Counted from the stretch's first letter, positions 17,239 through 27,263 are shown. The stretch is 58,463 nucleotides of DNA from an uncultured Muribaculaceae bacterium (GCA_910588035.1 CAJUPY010000017.1:4681-63143), one strand, 5' to 3'. Translations and numbers: made by a program. Notes: generated by a model not told the origin, from the letters alone.

Positions 17239-19433
17239 TTCAGGTTGGCATTGAAGAAATCGATCATCGCGCCATAGACAAGCGCGCGTGAATTGCAGCC
17301 ATAGATTGAATGGTTCATGTTAGGGAACAGCAGCATCGAACAAAGCCGGTTTTGATTCTGTAGAGATGAGACATACTCGATTGAGTTGGCCGGGTGAACG
17401 TTGTCGTCGGCTGTTCCATAGATTATCAGCAGATTGCCGTTCATCTTGTCGGTGTGGTTGAGCGGCGCCGACTCATTATACCCGGTCTCGTTCATTGCCG
17501 GTGTCGACATGTAACGCTCAGTGTAGATCGAATCATAGAGACGCCAGTCTGTGACAGGAGCTATCGCCACGGCTGTTGAAAACGGGCTGTTTTCAGCTTG
17601 AATGCACATAAGGGTCTCATATCCGCCGTAGCTCCAGCCGGTCATGCCGATTCTGTTTCCGTCGACATAGGGCAGGCGGGCGATTTCACGGGCTGCGTTT
17701 GTCTGGTCGATAGTCTCATAATATCCGAGGTTTTTGTAAGTGACGGTTTCAAAGTCACGTCCCCGGCCACCGGTGCCGCGACCGTCAACACAAACTACTA
17801 TATATCCGGCTTCAGCGGCATAGTACTGCCAGTCGACAGACCAACTGTCGACAACCTGTTGAGAACCGGGACCGCTGTATTGAGTCATGATGACCGGATA
17901 TTTCCGTGACTGATCAAAACCTTTGGGTTTGATCATGTAGGCGTTGAGTGTGTAGCCGTCGGAAGTGACGGTTATGAATTCTTTTTCAGGCAGATCTCGG
18001 AATTTTGCCATTACGGCACTGTTGTCTTCGAGTGTTCTTATCTCTTTGTTGCCAAGTGTTTTTACAAGGGTATACTTTGGTGCGGTCGACGATGAGCTGT
18101 AGCGGAGGGTGTAGAAGTTCATCGACGGAGAGAATGAGGCTGAAGATGTGCCTTTCTCGGGAGACAGGGTTGTCGTTTTACCTGTTTTGGCATCTATTCG
18201 TTGAACGACTCTGTTCAGCGGACCGTTGGCTGTTGACTGGAAGTAGATGTTGCCGCGGTCATCTGTCCCGTAGTAATCTGTCACGTCAAAGTCACCTGAA
18301 GTCAGCTGGCGGTTCAATGCTCCCGAATAGTGATAGGAGTAAAGGTGACTGTAACCTGAGCGGTTTGATCTGATCACGAAGTTATCTTTTGACAGCACCA
18401 TTTCTTCATAGGTGGCAGGGTCGATCCAGGTTTTCGATTCTTCGACAAGCAGAGATTTGACTACAGTTGATTTTGGATTTACCGTATAGACCTCCAACCG
18501 GTTCTGTTCCCGGTTGAGTGTCGCCACAAGCAGTTGATTGCCAACCGGGGCATATTCGATACGCGGAATATATTCTATCCGAGAGTCTTCAAATGCGATC
18601 TTTTTTGTCTTTCGGTTGTCTATGTCATAGCTGTGGAGAGTGACGACCGAATTGTTTTCTCCCGCCACCGGATATTTGTAAGAGAAAGATCCCGGATAAA
18701 GTGCGTAGCGTTTGTCGGGTGTGCAGTAACTGTCGTAGACCGGAAGGCTGTAAAGAGGCACTTTGCTTTCGTCATATTTGAGATAGCAGAGAGTCGAGCA
18801 ATCTGGAGACCAGGCAATTGAGCCTGTGCTTTTGAATTCTTCTTCATAGACCCAGTCTGCGACACCGTTGATTATTTCATTTACCTTTCCGTCGGTTGTG
18901 ACGGCAACCTCGGTGTTATAGACCAGCTTTTTCAGGTAGATGTTGTTATCGGCGACGAAAGCGACCATGTTACCGTCGGGTGAAATCACAGGTACCTGTT
19001 GTCTGGGGTGTTCGGTTGAAAGAGGAAGAAGAATGTTACGCTTTATTTCAAAGACGTAGTGACTTGCTGTGAACGAGTGGCGATATATCGGTTTGACGTC
19101 ACGCCATACAATCAGCCGCGTGCCGTTTTCACTCAGCTTGAATCCGCTGATGTCATCGATTGTTGTTTCTCTTGTTTTCGAACAATCGAAGATGGTCTCG
19201 ATCTCTTTGCCTGTGGCTGTGTCAAATCTGACAATGCGCCGACGGTTGTCAACAAGTTGAAGGTAACTTGTTCCGTCGGGCATATAAGTGAACGACGCAG
19301 GCGTTTTTGTAGAATTGTTCGGATAAACATATCGGGCGATCTCACTTACTGTTGCCGAAGGTTGTCTTGCAGCCTGAATCGTGGGGCAGACGAGCAGTAG
19401 AGCGGTGATAGACAGAATTTTTGAAACATTCAT
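17235..19433 (-). CDS. Dipeptidyl peptidase IV (S9B serine peptidase)
   Basis: 732 residues with a signal peptide (about residues 1-21). The enzyme removes N-terminal X-Pro or X-Ala dipeptides from peptides in the periplasm or at the surface. The first ~470 residues form the beta-propeller and contain the Glu-Glu dipeptide-binding motif in DWVYEEEF. The C-terminal alpha/beta hydrolase domain has the full triad: Ser601 (GWSYGG), Asp676 (TADDNVH) and His708 (NMNHSIYG). The Glu motif separates it from other S9 oligopeptidases. Gut Bacteroidales DPP IV can process host and drug peptides; that role is not shown here. It is the first gene of the operon with the membrane protein, miaA and the secreted protein. 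Confidence 0.93.
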   Translation of the reverse strand: MNVSKILSITALLLVCPTIQAARQPSATVSEIARYVYPNNSTKTPASFTYMPDGTSYLQLVDNRRRIVRFDTATGKEIETIFDCSKTRETTIDDISGFKLSENGTRLIVWRDVKPIYRHSFTASHYVFEIKRNILLPLSTEHPRQQVPVISPDGNMVAFVADNNIYLKKLVYNTEVAVTTDGKVNEIINGVADWVYEEEFKSTGSIAWSPDCSTLCYLKYDESKVPLYSLPVYDSYCTPDKRYALYPGSFSYKYPVAGENNSVVTLHSYDIDNRKTKKIAFEDSRIEYIPRIEYAPVGNQLLVATLNREQNRLEVYTVNPKSTVVKSLLVEESKTWIDPATYEEMVLSKDNFVIRSNRSGYSHLYSYHYSGALNRQLTSGDFDVTDYYGTDDRGNIYFQSTANGPLNRVVQRIDAKTGKTTTLSPEKGTSSASFSPSMNFYTLRYSSSSTAPKYTLVKTLGNKEIRTLEDNSAVMAKFRDLPEKEFITVTSDGYTLNAYMIKPKGFDQSRKYPVIMTQYSGPGSQQVVDSWSVDWQYYAAEAGYIVVCVDGRGTGGRGRDFETVTYKNLGYYETIDQTNAAREIARLPYVDGNRIGMTGWSYGGYETLMCIQAENSPFSTAVAIAPVTDWRLYDSIYTERYMSTPAMNETGYNESAPLNHTDKMNGNLLIIYGTADDNVHPANSIEYVSSLQNQNRLCSMLLFPNMNHSIYGCNSRALVYGAMIDFFNANLK

Positions 19434-19527
19434 GACGATAGTAGCTGTTGAAAAATAACTTACTTTACTAAAATCTTAAAATCAATATCTGTGAAGTGAC
19501 GTTATAAAACATCATTTGTTTGTTTCA

Positions 19528-21078
19528 TTACCATAATGACATCTGGGCATCATTTTCAGGCGGAGATTTCCGTGTCGGAGCCTGATAGCCGAATTCGTCG
19601 GAATCGCTTTTTGACGAAGGTCTGATCGATGTGCCTGCCGGAGGCGTGGCGACTAACCAGTCGGTGTTGTCAAGAGACTCGTCGATGGCCGAAATCTTTA
19701 CTTGTTTCTTTTTGCGCGTTGCCCGTGGTTTTGCGGCCTTGACAGGTCCGAATTCCCCGGCCGGTTCTGACACGATGTCGTCAGAGTTTTCTGTCGGGGC
19801 CTGTTGCGCGATCTGTGATTTCAGCCGTTCGATCTCATCGCGTAGATCAGCTTCGGTTTTAGCCTGAGACATAAGGTTTCTTTCGATGCTTTTTTTGAAA
19901 GACCTGCATTCGTTCTCAAGTGTTCTGATTCGTTCGACAAGTTGCGTGCGAGCGGTCTGCAATTCGCTTATTTTAGCGTCTTTACGCGCTTTTATATCCT
20001 CAAATCTGTCGATTTGGGTCTGAATCTCATCAATGACCGAAAGTTTGTCGTTGGCCTCAGCGAGTTCCTCACGGGTATTGGCGAGTTCTTCAGAGGCCAC
20101 GCGCAACTTTTCTTTCAGTTCATTGATCTCGCTTGAGGCTATGCATGCCGAATCGGCTGCCTGCCGCGATTGTGATTCCATAGAGGCGATTTGCTCACGC
20201 AGCGATTGGTTCTCAAGTTCTTTGTCTCGCAGTTCTTGTCTGGCGGTCGAAGCAATGTTTTTCAGATCGGCAATCATCGCATCGGCAAGTTCCTGACGTG
20301 CTTTCGACTGATCGAGCGAGTCATTCAAACCGGCAATCTGCTCGTTGAGCAGCTCAATGGCCGAAGTGTCAATCTCGGTTTCTGCCGATGTCTGGAGATT
20401 GTTTCCGGTGGCAACGGCCTCAGATAGTTGTTGTTTCAAAGAGGCTATTTCCTCTTTCAATGCTTCGTTGTCACCTTCTTGAATTGAGTTGACTCGGATT
20501 TTGTTTATCAGTGACTTGTTCTCGAGTTCAAATTGTTCATGCTCGGCTTCGAGTCTGGCAATCTGATTCTCGAGGTCATGGAGCCGCTCGGCCAAAGCGC
20601 GTTTCTGGCGTTCTGAACTGAGTTGACGGTTTCGTAATTCGGTTTCGCTCTCGTCAGCCTTTTTTGCACGTTCTTTCAACGCCTCAATCTCACTGACCAA
20701 GCGTGAGCGTTCATTATGCCAACGTGATGATGCTTCACGCGAGGCGTTCTCATCAAGTTGTTGGAGATAGTTTTTGAGCGATGAGTCGAGTGTGTCATAG
20801 AGATATTTCTTTTGTGCTTCGACATCTACCGAAGACTTGAGAAAGTCGGGAAGCGATTGATTGAACACATCGAGAACATGTTGGAAAATCATGTCGGCAG
20901 GCACCCGCTGACCTTCATCGATTTCACATGGTTCAGCATTGTCAGCTTCCTTTTCATGTTCAGCTTCGGCTACTTGCTGTGGGGCGTTGATCGGTGTGAC
21001 GGTAGCATCTATTCCGAGTTCATCATCGTAGTCGTCGCCGAATCCGAACACACGTTTTATTGATTGTAACAATGACAT
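19528..21078 (-). CDS. Long coiled-coil protein of unknown function
   Basis: 516 residues. After an N-terminal segment that could be an amphipathic membrane-associated helix (MSLLQSIKRVFGFGDDYDDE) and an acidic linker, residues from about 100 to 425 are almost pure coiled coil rich in Glu, Gln, Leu, Arg and Ser. A basic patch (PRATRKKKQVKIS) follows. The tail (TDWLVATPPAG ... APTRKSPPENDAQMSLW) looks like a set of short linear motifs. There is no signal peptide, so it is cytoplasmic. It lies 12 bp after the receiver/PPDK-N gene and is very likely its operon partner. A scaffold or structural role is the natural guess, with no direct evidence. Confidence 0.7.
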   Translation of the reverse strand: MSLLQSIKRVFGFGDDYDDELGIDATVTPINAPQQVAEAEHEKEADNAEPCEIDEGQRVPADMIFQHVLDVFNQSLPDFLKSSVDVEAQKKYLYDTLDSSLKNYLQQLDENASREASSRWHNERSRLVSEIEALKERAKKADESETELRNRQLSSERQKRALAERLHDLENQIARLEAEHEQFELENKSLINKIRVNSIQEGDNEALKEEIASLKQQLSEAVATGNNLQTSAETEIDTSAIELLNEQIAGLNDSLDQSKARQELADAMIADLKNIASTARQELRDKELENQSLREQIASMESQSRQAADSACIASSEINELKEKLRVASEELANTREELAEANDKLSVIDEIQTQIDRFEDIKARKDAKISELQTARTQLVERIRTLENECRSFKKSIERNLMSQAKTEADLRDEIERLKSQIAQQAPTENSDDIVSEPAGEFGPVKAAKPRATRKKKQVKISAIDESLDNTDWLVATPPAGTSIRPSSKSDSDEFGYQAPTRKSPPENDAQMSLW

Positions 21079-21090
21079 GGCATTTTTAAT

Positions 21091-24075
21091 TTAAGAGTGG
21101 AAAGATTGATTTATGTTATTCTCGGGTTTTAGTACAACACCGACACCCTTGCGCCCGTTTATTCCGATTGACAGCGGCGATTTGAATCTGATGACACGTA
21201 TTGAATCGCTTTCATAGACCGCGGGTAGAGAATTCAGGTAATCGATATTGTAGATGCCGTCGTCGGTCGACGGGTTGATCGTGAAATATCCCACACCAAA
21301 CGAAGTCAGATTCTGGAAGAAGTGGGTGCCTTGACTCGGTTCGATGCGATAGCCCGGAAGTGATGACTCGCAGATAAGCCTTGCGTTGCAGATGTCGGGC
21401 CATTTGACCGGAATGCCGAGCGCATTGTCACTTGACCCCCAGCGTCCTGGTCCGATGAGCACATAAAATTCGCCCCGTTCGGCAAACTCCCGGTTGAGTT
21501 TACTCAGTTCGGCAGCAATCTTGCAGTTGTTCATCGAGTTGAAGTTCTCAGGTCTGACATACACGATCGTAAAGACATTCTCGACATTTCCATGTCCTAA
21601 CGCTGTGTTGCTTTTCAAAATCAGTTTATCGTCGGGAATATCGAGAATTGTGTCGTCGACATAGGCTTTCGGGTCAATGATCGGGCGTATCTGCAACCAA
21701 TAGATGTGACCTTTCATGTTGCCTTTCAAGTCAAGCATGCCTGCAAATTCAATCTCGACCGGCCTTTGCATTGCCTTCTGACCTGTTGTCAGCATGAACT
21801 CTATTGCCGGAGCCAATGGAAAGACGTTGTGTTGAAGAATGTTGGCAAAAGTGACGAGTTTTCTTCCCGGTCCATTGTCGCTGTCTCGTATCCACTGGTC
21901 GCGCGGATCGTAGGTTGAGACCATATATCGGAGATGACCGTCGCGTGCAAAATCCTGAACCAGACATTTGACGATGTTGAAACCGTCGTTAACCGAGAAT
22001 TTCTCACCGATGTCAGACATGTCGAGAGCGTAAAATTCGCGCTGGGTGTCGCGCAATGCCAAATCAAGAGTCGATGTCTGGAGAACCTTGCCAGGGTGAC
22101 GTGGTGAGAATCTCAGACTCAGACCGCCGTCAACGATATATTTTCCAAGACCGACTGCGATTTCTGCAACTCCGTCTTCTGGCGATTCGTCGTTGATCGG
22201 GTAGTAGTTCAGCGAACGGCCGACGCCTGAGAATGACGGGAAATAGCGTCCGTTGACATCGTGTCCGACAACTTCCTGAATTATGACTGCCATTTTTTCT
22301 TGATCGATTACATTGCTGGTGGCTGTCATGTAGGCTTTCGAATCGGCGAAAAACACCGAGGCATAGACTCCTTTAATTGCGTCAAGCAACATTTTCAGCA
22401 TGATCTCCCGATTTTCAACATTGGGTATCATGTAGGTCGAATAGATGCCGGCAAACGGTTGGTAGTGTGAATCTTCAAGCAGACTCGAGCTTCTTATCGC
22501 AAGCGGAGTGTTGACGACATCAAACAAAGCGAGAAAGTCATCAGTGAGCCTTTCAGGAAGTTTCGCCGAAAGAAAATGGTTCAGAATCTCCTCGTCGGGA
22601 GCATCGCTCAAGGCTATAGGATAAAGATCGTTCGCAGCCATGAACTCGTCGAAAAGATCGGTACACAACACGACCGTTCTCGGAATTGAAATGGTGATAC
22701 CCTCGAAATTATCACAGATCGGGTGTTTCTTTATGATCGAATCGATGAATGCCAGACCGCGACCTTTTCCGCCGAGTGATCCCTGACCGATGCGTGCAAA
22801 ATTTGAATAGTAGTCGAACCGGTCTTTCTGGAACACCGCCACGACACCCCGGTTTTTCATCTTGCGATATTTCACGATCAGATCGAAGAACAACTGGCGC
22901 ACCTTAGGGGCTTCGTCGAGTGTCGTGAACCTGTGCGATTTGATGACATCGGCAATCGGGAACATTGCTCTTGAGTAGAGCCAGCGGGAGATGTCGTTAT
23001 GTGAGGAATGGTAAAAGAGCGATTCAACCGGAATGTTGAAGATGTTTTTCTGCATCTCCTTGAGATTGCTGATACGCAAGATCTCCTTGCCGTTGGTGGG
23101 ATCACGGAAAATGAAATCTCCGAATCCGAAATTGCTCATAATGGCTTTTCCGAGGTCTACCGAAAGTTTTTTGGAATTTTTGTCAATGAAAATACCGTTG
23201 AAATCACCGACAAACCGCTCGTTTTCAGATTCAGTCGACTCGATTATTATTGGCAGATGCCGGTCTCGTTCACGCAGATAATGTGCAAGTTTCAAGCCGG
23301 CATGGCTGTCTTTTACACCCTCATGTTTAAACGACACGTCGCTGATGACTCCGAGCATGTTTTGCCCGAATTTCTCATATAGTCGAACAGCCTCCTCATA
23401 GTCTCGCGCAAGCATCACTTTTGGTCGGCCGCGCATTCTCAGCATCTGCTCATGTTCGTTCAATGCCTCGGTTGAGAACACAAGTGACTGTTTGAGCAGA
23501 AATTTGTAGATGTGGGGCAGGATAGATGAATAGAATCTGACAGAGTCTTCAACAAGAAGTATCATTTGCACACCGACCTCATTTATGTCGTTGTCGGCAT
23601 TCATTTTGTCTTCAAGCAATTTAATAATGGCAAGAAGAAGATCTACGTTGCCCAACCATGAGAAGACATAGTCGACACCGCTGAAGTCTTCAGCCGCCAG
23701 GCGGCGTGATACCTCTTTTGAGAACGGGGTAAGAACGATGAACGGAATGTCGGGATAACATTTCTTTATTTCCTTGGCTACAATGAATGTTTCGGAGATG
23801 TCACTTCCCGGCATAGCGATTATCAGATCGAAACGTTTTGACGCAAGAGCCTCGAATGCACGGTTTACATGTGACACACGCGTGATGCGCGGAGGTGAAC
23901 TCAAATTCAACGAAACATACTCAAAATAGAGCTGTTCGTCGACGCGTCCGTCCTCCTCCATCATGAATGCATCATAGGGCGATGCGATCAGCAACACGTT
24001 GAATATGCGCTGCTGCATCAGGTCTTGGAAGGCGGTGTCTTTTAAATATAGTTGACTCAGACTATCTTCGTTCAT
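21091..24075 (-). CDS. Receiver-domain protein fused to a PPDK/PEP-synthase ATP-binding domain
   Basis: 994 residues. Residues ~25-155 look like a receiver-type domain lacking part of the acidic pocket. Residues ~165-315 form a fuller receiver: MILLVEDSVRF (acidic pair), GVISDVSF (phosphoacceptor Asp), IIIESTE and the FIDKNSKKL Lys. From about residue 430 the protein matches the N-terminal ATP-binding half of PPDK/PEP synthase (GQGSLGGKGRGLAF, LAIRSSSLLEDS, YWLQIRPI). The phosphohistidine (GG-x-T-S-H) and PEP/pyruvate TIM-barrel domains are absent. It cannot do the full PPDK reaction, so it may be a kinase or dikinase-like enzyme for another substrate, controlled by phosphorylation. It is usually annotated simply as PEP/pyruvate-binding. 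Confidence 0.78.
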   Translation of the reverse strand: MNEDSLSQLYLKDTAFQDLMQQRIFNVLLIASPYDAFMMEEDGRVDEQLYFEYVSLNLSSPPRITRVSHVNRAFEALASKRFDLIIAMPGSDISETFIVAKEIKKCYPDIPFIVLTPFSKEVSRRLAAEDFSGVDYVFSWLGNVDLLLAIIKLLEDKMNADNDINEVGVQMILLVEDSVRFYSSILPHIYKFLLKQSLVFSTEALNEHEQMLRMRGRPKVMLARDYEEAVRLYEKFGQNMLGVISDVSFKHEGVKDSHAGLKLAHYLRERDRHLPIIIESTESENERFVGDFNGIFIDKNSKKLSVDLGKAIMSNFGFGDFIFRDPTNGKEILRISNLKEMQKNIFNIPVESLFYHSSHNDISRWLYSRAMFPIADVIKSHRFTTLDEAPKVRQLFFDLIVKYRKMKNRGVVAVFQKDRFDYYSNFARIGQGSLGGKGRGLAFIDSIIKKHPICDNFEGITISIPRTVVLCTDLFDEFMAANDLYPIALSDAPDEEILNHFLSAKLPERLTDDFLALFDVVNTPLAIRSSSLLEDSHYQPFAGIYSTYMIPNVENREIMLKMLLDAIKGVYASVFFADSKAYMTATSNVIDQEKMAVIIQEVVGHDVNGRYFPSFSGVGRSLNYYPINDESPEDGVAEIAVGLGKYIVDGGLSLRFSPRHPGKVLQTSTLDLALRDTQREFYALDMSDIGEKFSVNDGFNIVKCLVQDFARDGHLRYMVSTYDPRDQWIRDSDNGPGRKLVTFANILQHNVFPLAPAIEFMLTTGQKAMQRPVEIEFAGMLDLKGNMKGHIYWLQIRPIIDPKAYVDDTILDIPDDKLILKSNTALGHGNVENVFTIVYVRPENFNSMNNCKIAAELSKLNREFAERGEFYVLIGPGRWGSSDNALGIPVKWPDICNARLICESSLPGYRIEPSQGTHFFQNLTSFGVGYFTINPSTDDGIYNIDYLNSLPAVYESDSIRVIRFKSPLSIGINGRKGVGVVLKPENNINQSFHS

Positions 24076-24109
24076 CAGTTAACAAAATTGTTTACCTCGT
24101 TTTAACCCC

Positions 24110-24117
24110 CAAAGTTA
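24110..24117 (-). promoter_or_regulatory. Candidate -7 box for the receiver/PPDK-N gene
   Basis: On the minus strand this reads TAACTTTG, matching TAnnTTTG, about 35 bp before the ATG. No clear -33 TTTG lies at the normal distance. Confidence 0.45.
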
Positions 24118-24225
24118 AGAATAAATTCTATAAAGTTGACTCATTTTGTAATGATTTTATCAAACTTTTCATAGACATATCCTTTATAATCGAAGTTAAG
24201 AGCCGAATGGGGTTTGCAATAAAAC

Positions 24226-24257
24226 GAGACAGGTTGCCGGATCCGGCAACCTGTCTC
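24226..24257 (-). terminator. 32-bp perfect palindrome, terminator of the PL11 gene
   Basis: The two 16-nt halves are exactly complementary with GATC at the centre, so the folded RNA would have a long GC-rich stem and a tiny loop. Read on the minus strand it is followed by GTTTTATT. It lies about 30 bp after the PL11 stop. Confidence 0.8.
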
Positions 24258-24284
24258 TTAATTTATCAATGTCGTTGTGAAACG

Positions 24285-27182
24285 TTATCTTACATAGACT
24301 TTCTTGCCATTTACTATGTAAAGGCCGGGTGAGGAGATGTTATCCACGCGAATGCCTTGCATGTTGTAGATTATCTCAGGACCATTGTCGTCATTATCGA
24401 TCTCGATTTCGTCAACTCCGCTCTGGTCTTCTTGCTGGGCGACGTTGGGGTTGCCCGCGTAGACCACGGCCGGGTCAAACGAGAGGTGGGGCGGTTGGTT
24501 GTAGCAGCAGTTCTGGTTGACAACCTGAACGCGATAGTTAAGGTCGTCCATGAGGTGTGGCAGACGATAGTCTGACGTGTAGCTGGTCGCATTGATGATC
24601 AGAGCTCCGGCCTCACGTGTCACGATTTCCTCGCGCCAGTCGCCCAACAGGTCACCGAGCACACACGGATTGAATTTTGACGAATTGTTCAAGGTTCCGA
24701 TTGTGTAGTTTGTCTTGTTGACCTGAAGACGTCCGAATCCGAGCGTGTTGTGATCCCATTTGCCGATGCAGCTCTTATCATAGTGCTCGTCATAGAGGTC
24801 GCCGTCCCAATAGATGCGGTTGTTCATCGAACCGCCTCCACCCGGATTCCAACCTTCAGAATAGCGTGATCCGTCGAGACAGTCGTGCATGCCCGGGTCG
24901 GCACTGTGTGAGAATTGCGAACGGTTGTAGAATGAGTCGAAATGGGCTGCGATTCCGCGTCCGGTGTCGCTTGTCGCGGTCTCGTGAAGAAGAAGTTTTC
25001 CGGTGGCGGCGTCGCGGAGGTCATATCCGAAAGGCTTTTCTTCGTGAACCATGAACACCTCGAGACCCGGACGGTCTGGCAGGAAGTCACCGAGGTGGAG
25101 CGCGTCACCGTGGCCAAGACCGGTGCGGTAGAGCAGGCTTCCGTCGTGGTCGAGCGCGGCTGAACCGTAGACAATCTCCTGTTTCCCGTCGCCGTCACAG
25201 TCACCTACCGAAATCCAGTGTGCGCCTTCGCCCCACAGTCCTTTTCCGGCGGTGGTGTTGCGGCTCACCCAGCGTTCTTTGAGAGTCGTTCCGTCCCAGT
25301 CATAGGCTGCGACAAACGCTCCCGAATAATAGCCTCTGGCAAAAATCGGCGACGGGTTGGCATCTGGCCCGTCGAGATAGGCGAGGGCGGCGAGATAACG
25401 TTCTGATCGGTTCTGGTTTGAATCTCCCCAGACGCTAAGCCCGGTGTTGTAATCGGTGTGGTAGGGGATAGTCGCGAGTTCACCACCTGTGAGACCGTCA
25501 AAAACTGTGATGTATTCAGGTCCGTGGTCTTGCTTGCCACGTCCGCTGAGCAGATTCTCTGTTGGATCATCGTCACCGAGCAACACATAGTTGCCTTCAC
25601 CGTCAACCGTGCCGGGAGCGGTTTTCATCATGAACTCACCATAGCCGTCACCGTCAAGGTCCCATGCGATAAACTGCATGGTGTGTGCGCTTGTGAAGAA
25701 ATTATGACCGGCGTTTATGCGCCACAGACGTGTTCCGTCGAGTTTGATGCAATCAAAGATCGCAGGTGCCGTCGCGCCTGAACTTGCCGCGTCTTTTTCA
25801 TTGGTTGGAGACCATTTCAGAATGATTTCATACTCACCGTCACCGTCCATGTCGCAATAGCTTGCATCGTTGGCTGAATAGCCGGCTCCTGTGGCCTCAT
25901 CGACAGCCGGGGTCTCGATCGGAATGCGGAATGTCTGGTTGTCCCATGTCTTTCGGCTGACTTCGCTTTCGAGAAGACGACCGGTCTTGTCATAGGTCTC
26001 GAGGCGGTAGTAAGCGGCGGCGGTACCTTCGGTGTCGACGAAGTTTGTGCGGTCAATGATGTAAAGGCCGCCATTGAGCAGATAATCTTGAGTATCAGCA
26101 TTGTCGCCGCGATATAGTTTGTATTTCACGCCTTGGTCATCAGCGGCTCTGTGTCGCCACGACACAAGGTTTCCGGTTCCCATTTTTGCACCGGTCAGGC
26201 TCAGTGACATCAGACCGCGTTTAAGTGGAGTGGCCTGGGGTTTGGGTTGACGGTTCGTCACTTTGAAACGGATGCTGAATGACATGACTTCGTCATCGCC
26301 TTTGTAGATCGTGACCTTCAGCGTATTGCCGTCGAGGAGAGTCGATGAGGTGTAGCCGTCGTTCATCACAAGGTTGAAATCGGTGGGTGCGCCGAAAAGT
26401 TTAGTCTTATAAGATGCACTTCCTCCGTTCTTAAGGTTTTGCACCAATTGCAGCAGGTCGATTGACTCTGGTTTGCCCAGGGTGACAGCTCCAGAACATG
26501 TGAATGATTTGATGTAGGATGCGGCCGTGAGTATTTCCTCGTCGACCTGTCCTTTTATCGATATGTTTCTGAATCCGACTTCTTTAGGCGATGATGCGTC
26601 GGCGCCGTTGAGATTCATGAAATAGAGATACATTGTGAACGGTTCACCGTCGGTGATCACATCTCCCAGCGAAAATTCATGGTGACTGAATGCGGTTTTG
26701 TTTGTCGAGGTGATTTTATTGCGTAGCGGATTGATGCCGCTTGCAATTTTTTTCTCGCTGCCGCTGCCTGTTGTGTAATAAACATCTACGGCACAAGCGT
26801 CGGTGCCGACCTTAACGGCATCGAACGAGACGGTCACCGGTTTGAATTTATGACCGGTTTCTGGTGTGACAGTCACGCTGATGCAGTGGCCTGCCGACTT
26901 TGAGGTGACTTTAGTTGCCGGCGTAAATGCAGTGAAAGATGGTGTGTACTGCACGGCAGAGAGACCAGAGTCGGCCCCCGATGACGTAAGCGCTCTTGTT
27001 TTGGCTACATTGCTACCCATGGCAAACGATGTAGATATCAGAGATACAGTCGAGGCATCGCCTTCGCATGTGACTTGAGAGAGATTGTCCGGGTCACTGA
27101 GCACCCAGGTGGCGGTCAGCGATTCGGCGTAAGATCCAAATGCGCCCAACAACGCCATCATAGATAGGAATACTTTTTTCAT
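24285..27182 (-). CDS. Secreted rhamnogalacturonan lyase, family PL11
   Basis: 965 residues. A signal peptide (1-19) is followed by an N-terminal region of about 290 residues without a known catalytic fold. The PL11 module then starts near LKRGLMSLSLTGAKMGTGNLVSW. Typical PL11 segments are YKLYRGD, SYCDMDGDGEYEIILKWSP, IAWDLDGDGYGEFMMKTA (calcium-binding DxDGDG loops of the eight-bladed propeller), SVWGDSNQNRSERYLAALAYLDG and VLGDLLGDWREEIV. It should cleave the rhamnogalacturonan-I backbone of pectin by beta-elimination outside the cell or in the periplasm. The last ~35 residues (IIYNMQGIRVDNISSPGLYIVNGKKVYVR without gaps is longer than quoted motifs allow; key parts are NMQGIRV and GLYIVNGKK) resemble a C-terminal sorting-type domain. 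Confidence 0.9.
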   Translation of the reverse strand: MKKVFLSMMALLGAFGSYAESLTATWVLSDPDNLSQVTCEGDASTVSLISTSFAMGSNVAKTRALTSSGADSGLSAVQYTPSFTAFTPATKVTSKSAGHCISVTVTPETGHKFKPVTVSFDAVKVGTDACAVDVYYTTGSGSEKKIASGINPLRNKITSTNKTAFSHHEFSLGDVITDGEPFTMYLYFMNLNGADASSPKEVGFRNISIKGQVDEEILTAASYIKSFTCSGAVTLGKPESIDLLQLVQNLKNGGSASYKTKLFGAPTDFNLVMNDGYTSSTLLDGNTLKVTIYKGDDEVMSFSIRFKVTNRQPKPQATPLKRGLMSLSLTGAKMGTGNLVSWRHRAADDQGVKYKLYRGDNADTQDYLLNGGLYIIDRTNFVDTEGTAAAYYRLETYDKTGRLLESEVSRKTWDNQTFRIPIETPAVDEATGAGYSANDASYCDMDGDGEYEIILKWSPTNEKDAASSGATAPAIFDCIKLDGTRLWRINAGHNFFTSAHTMQFIAWDLDGDGYGEFMMKTAPGTVDGEGNYVLLGDDDPTENLLSGRGKQDHGPEYITVFDGLTGGELATIPYHTDYNTGLSVWGDSNQNRSERYLAALAYLDGPDANPSPIFARGYYSGAFVAAYDWDGTTLKERWVSRNTTAGKGLWGEGAHWISVGDCDGDGKQEIVYGSAALDHDGSLLYRTGLGHGDALHLGDFLPDRPGLEVFMVHEEKPFGYDLRDAATGKLLLHETATSDTGRGIAAHFDSFYNRSQFSHSADPGMHDCLDGSRYSEGWNPGGGGSMNNRIYWDGDLYDEHYDKSCIGKWDHNTLGFGRLQVNKTNYTIGTLNNSSKFNPCVLGDLLGDWREEIVTREAGALIINATSYTSDYRLPHLMDDLNYRVQVVNQNCCYNQPPHLSFDPAVVYAGNPNVAQQEDQSGVDEIEIDNDDNGPEIIYNMQGIRVDNISSPGLYIVNGKKVYVR

Positions 27183-27263
27183 TAAAGATAATATTGGTTA
27201 CTGGTATTAAAGCTAAGATCATTCAGGAAAACTGCGGTTACGACAGTTCCCGTTCTCCGGTTG

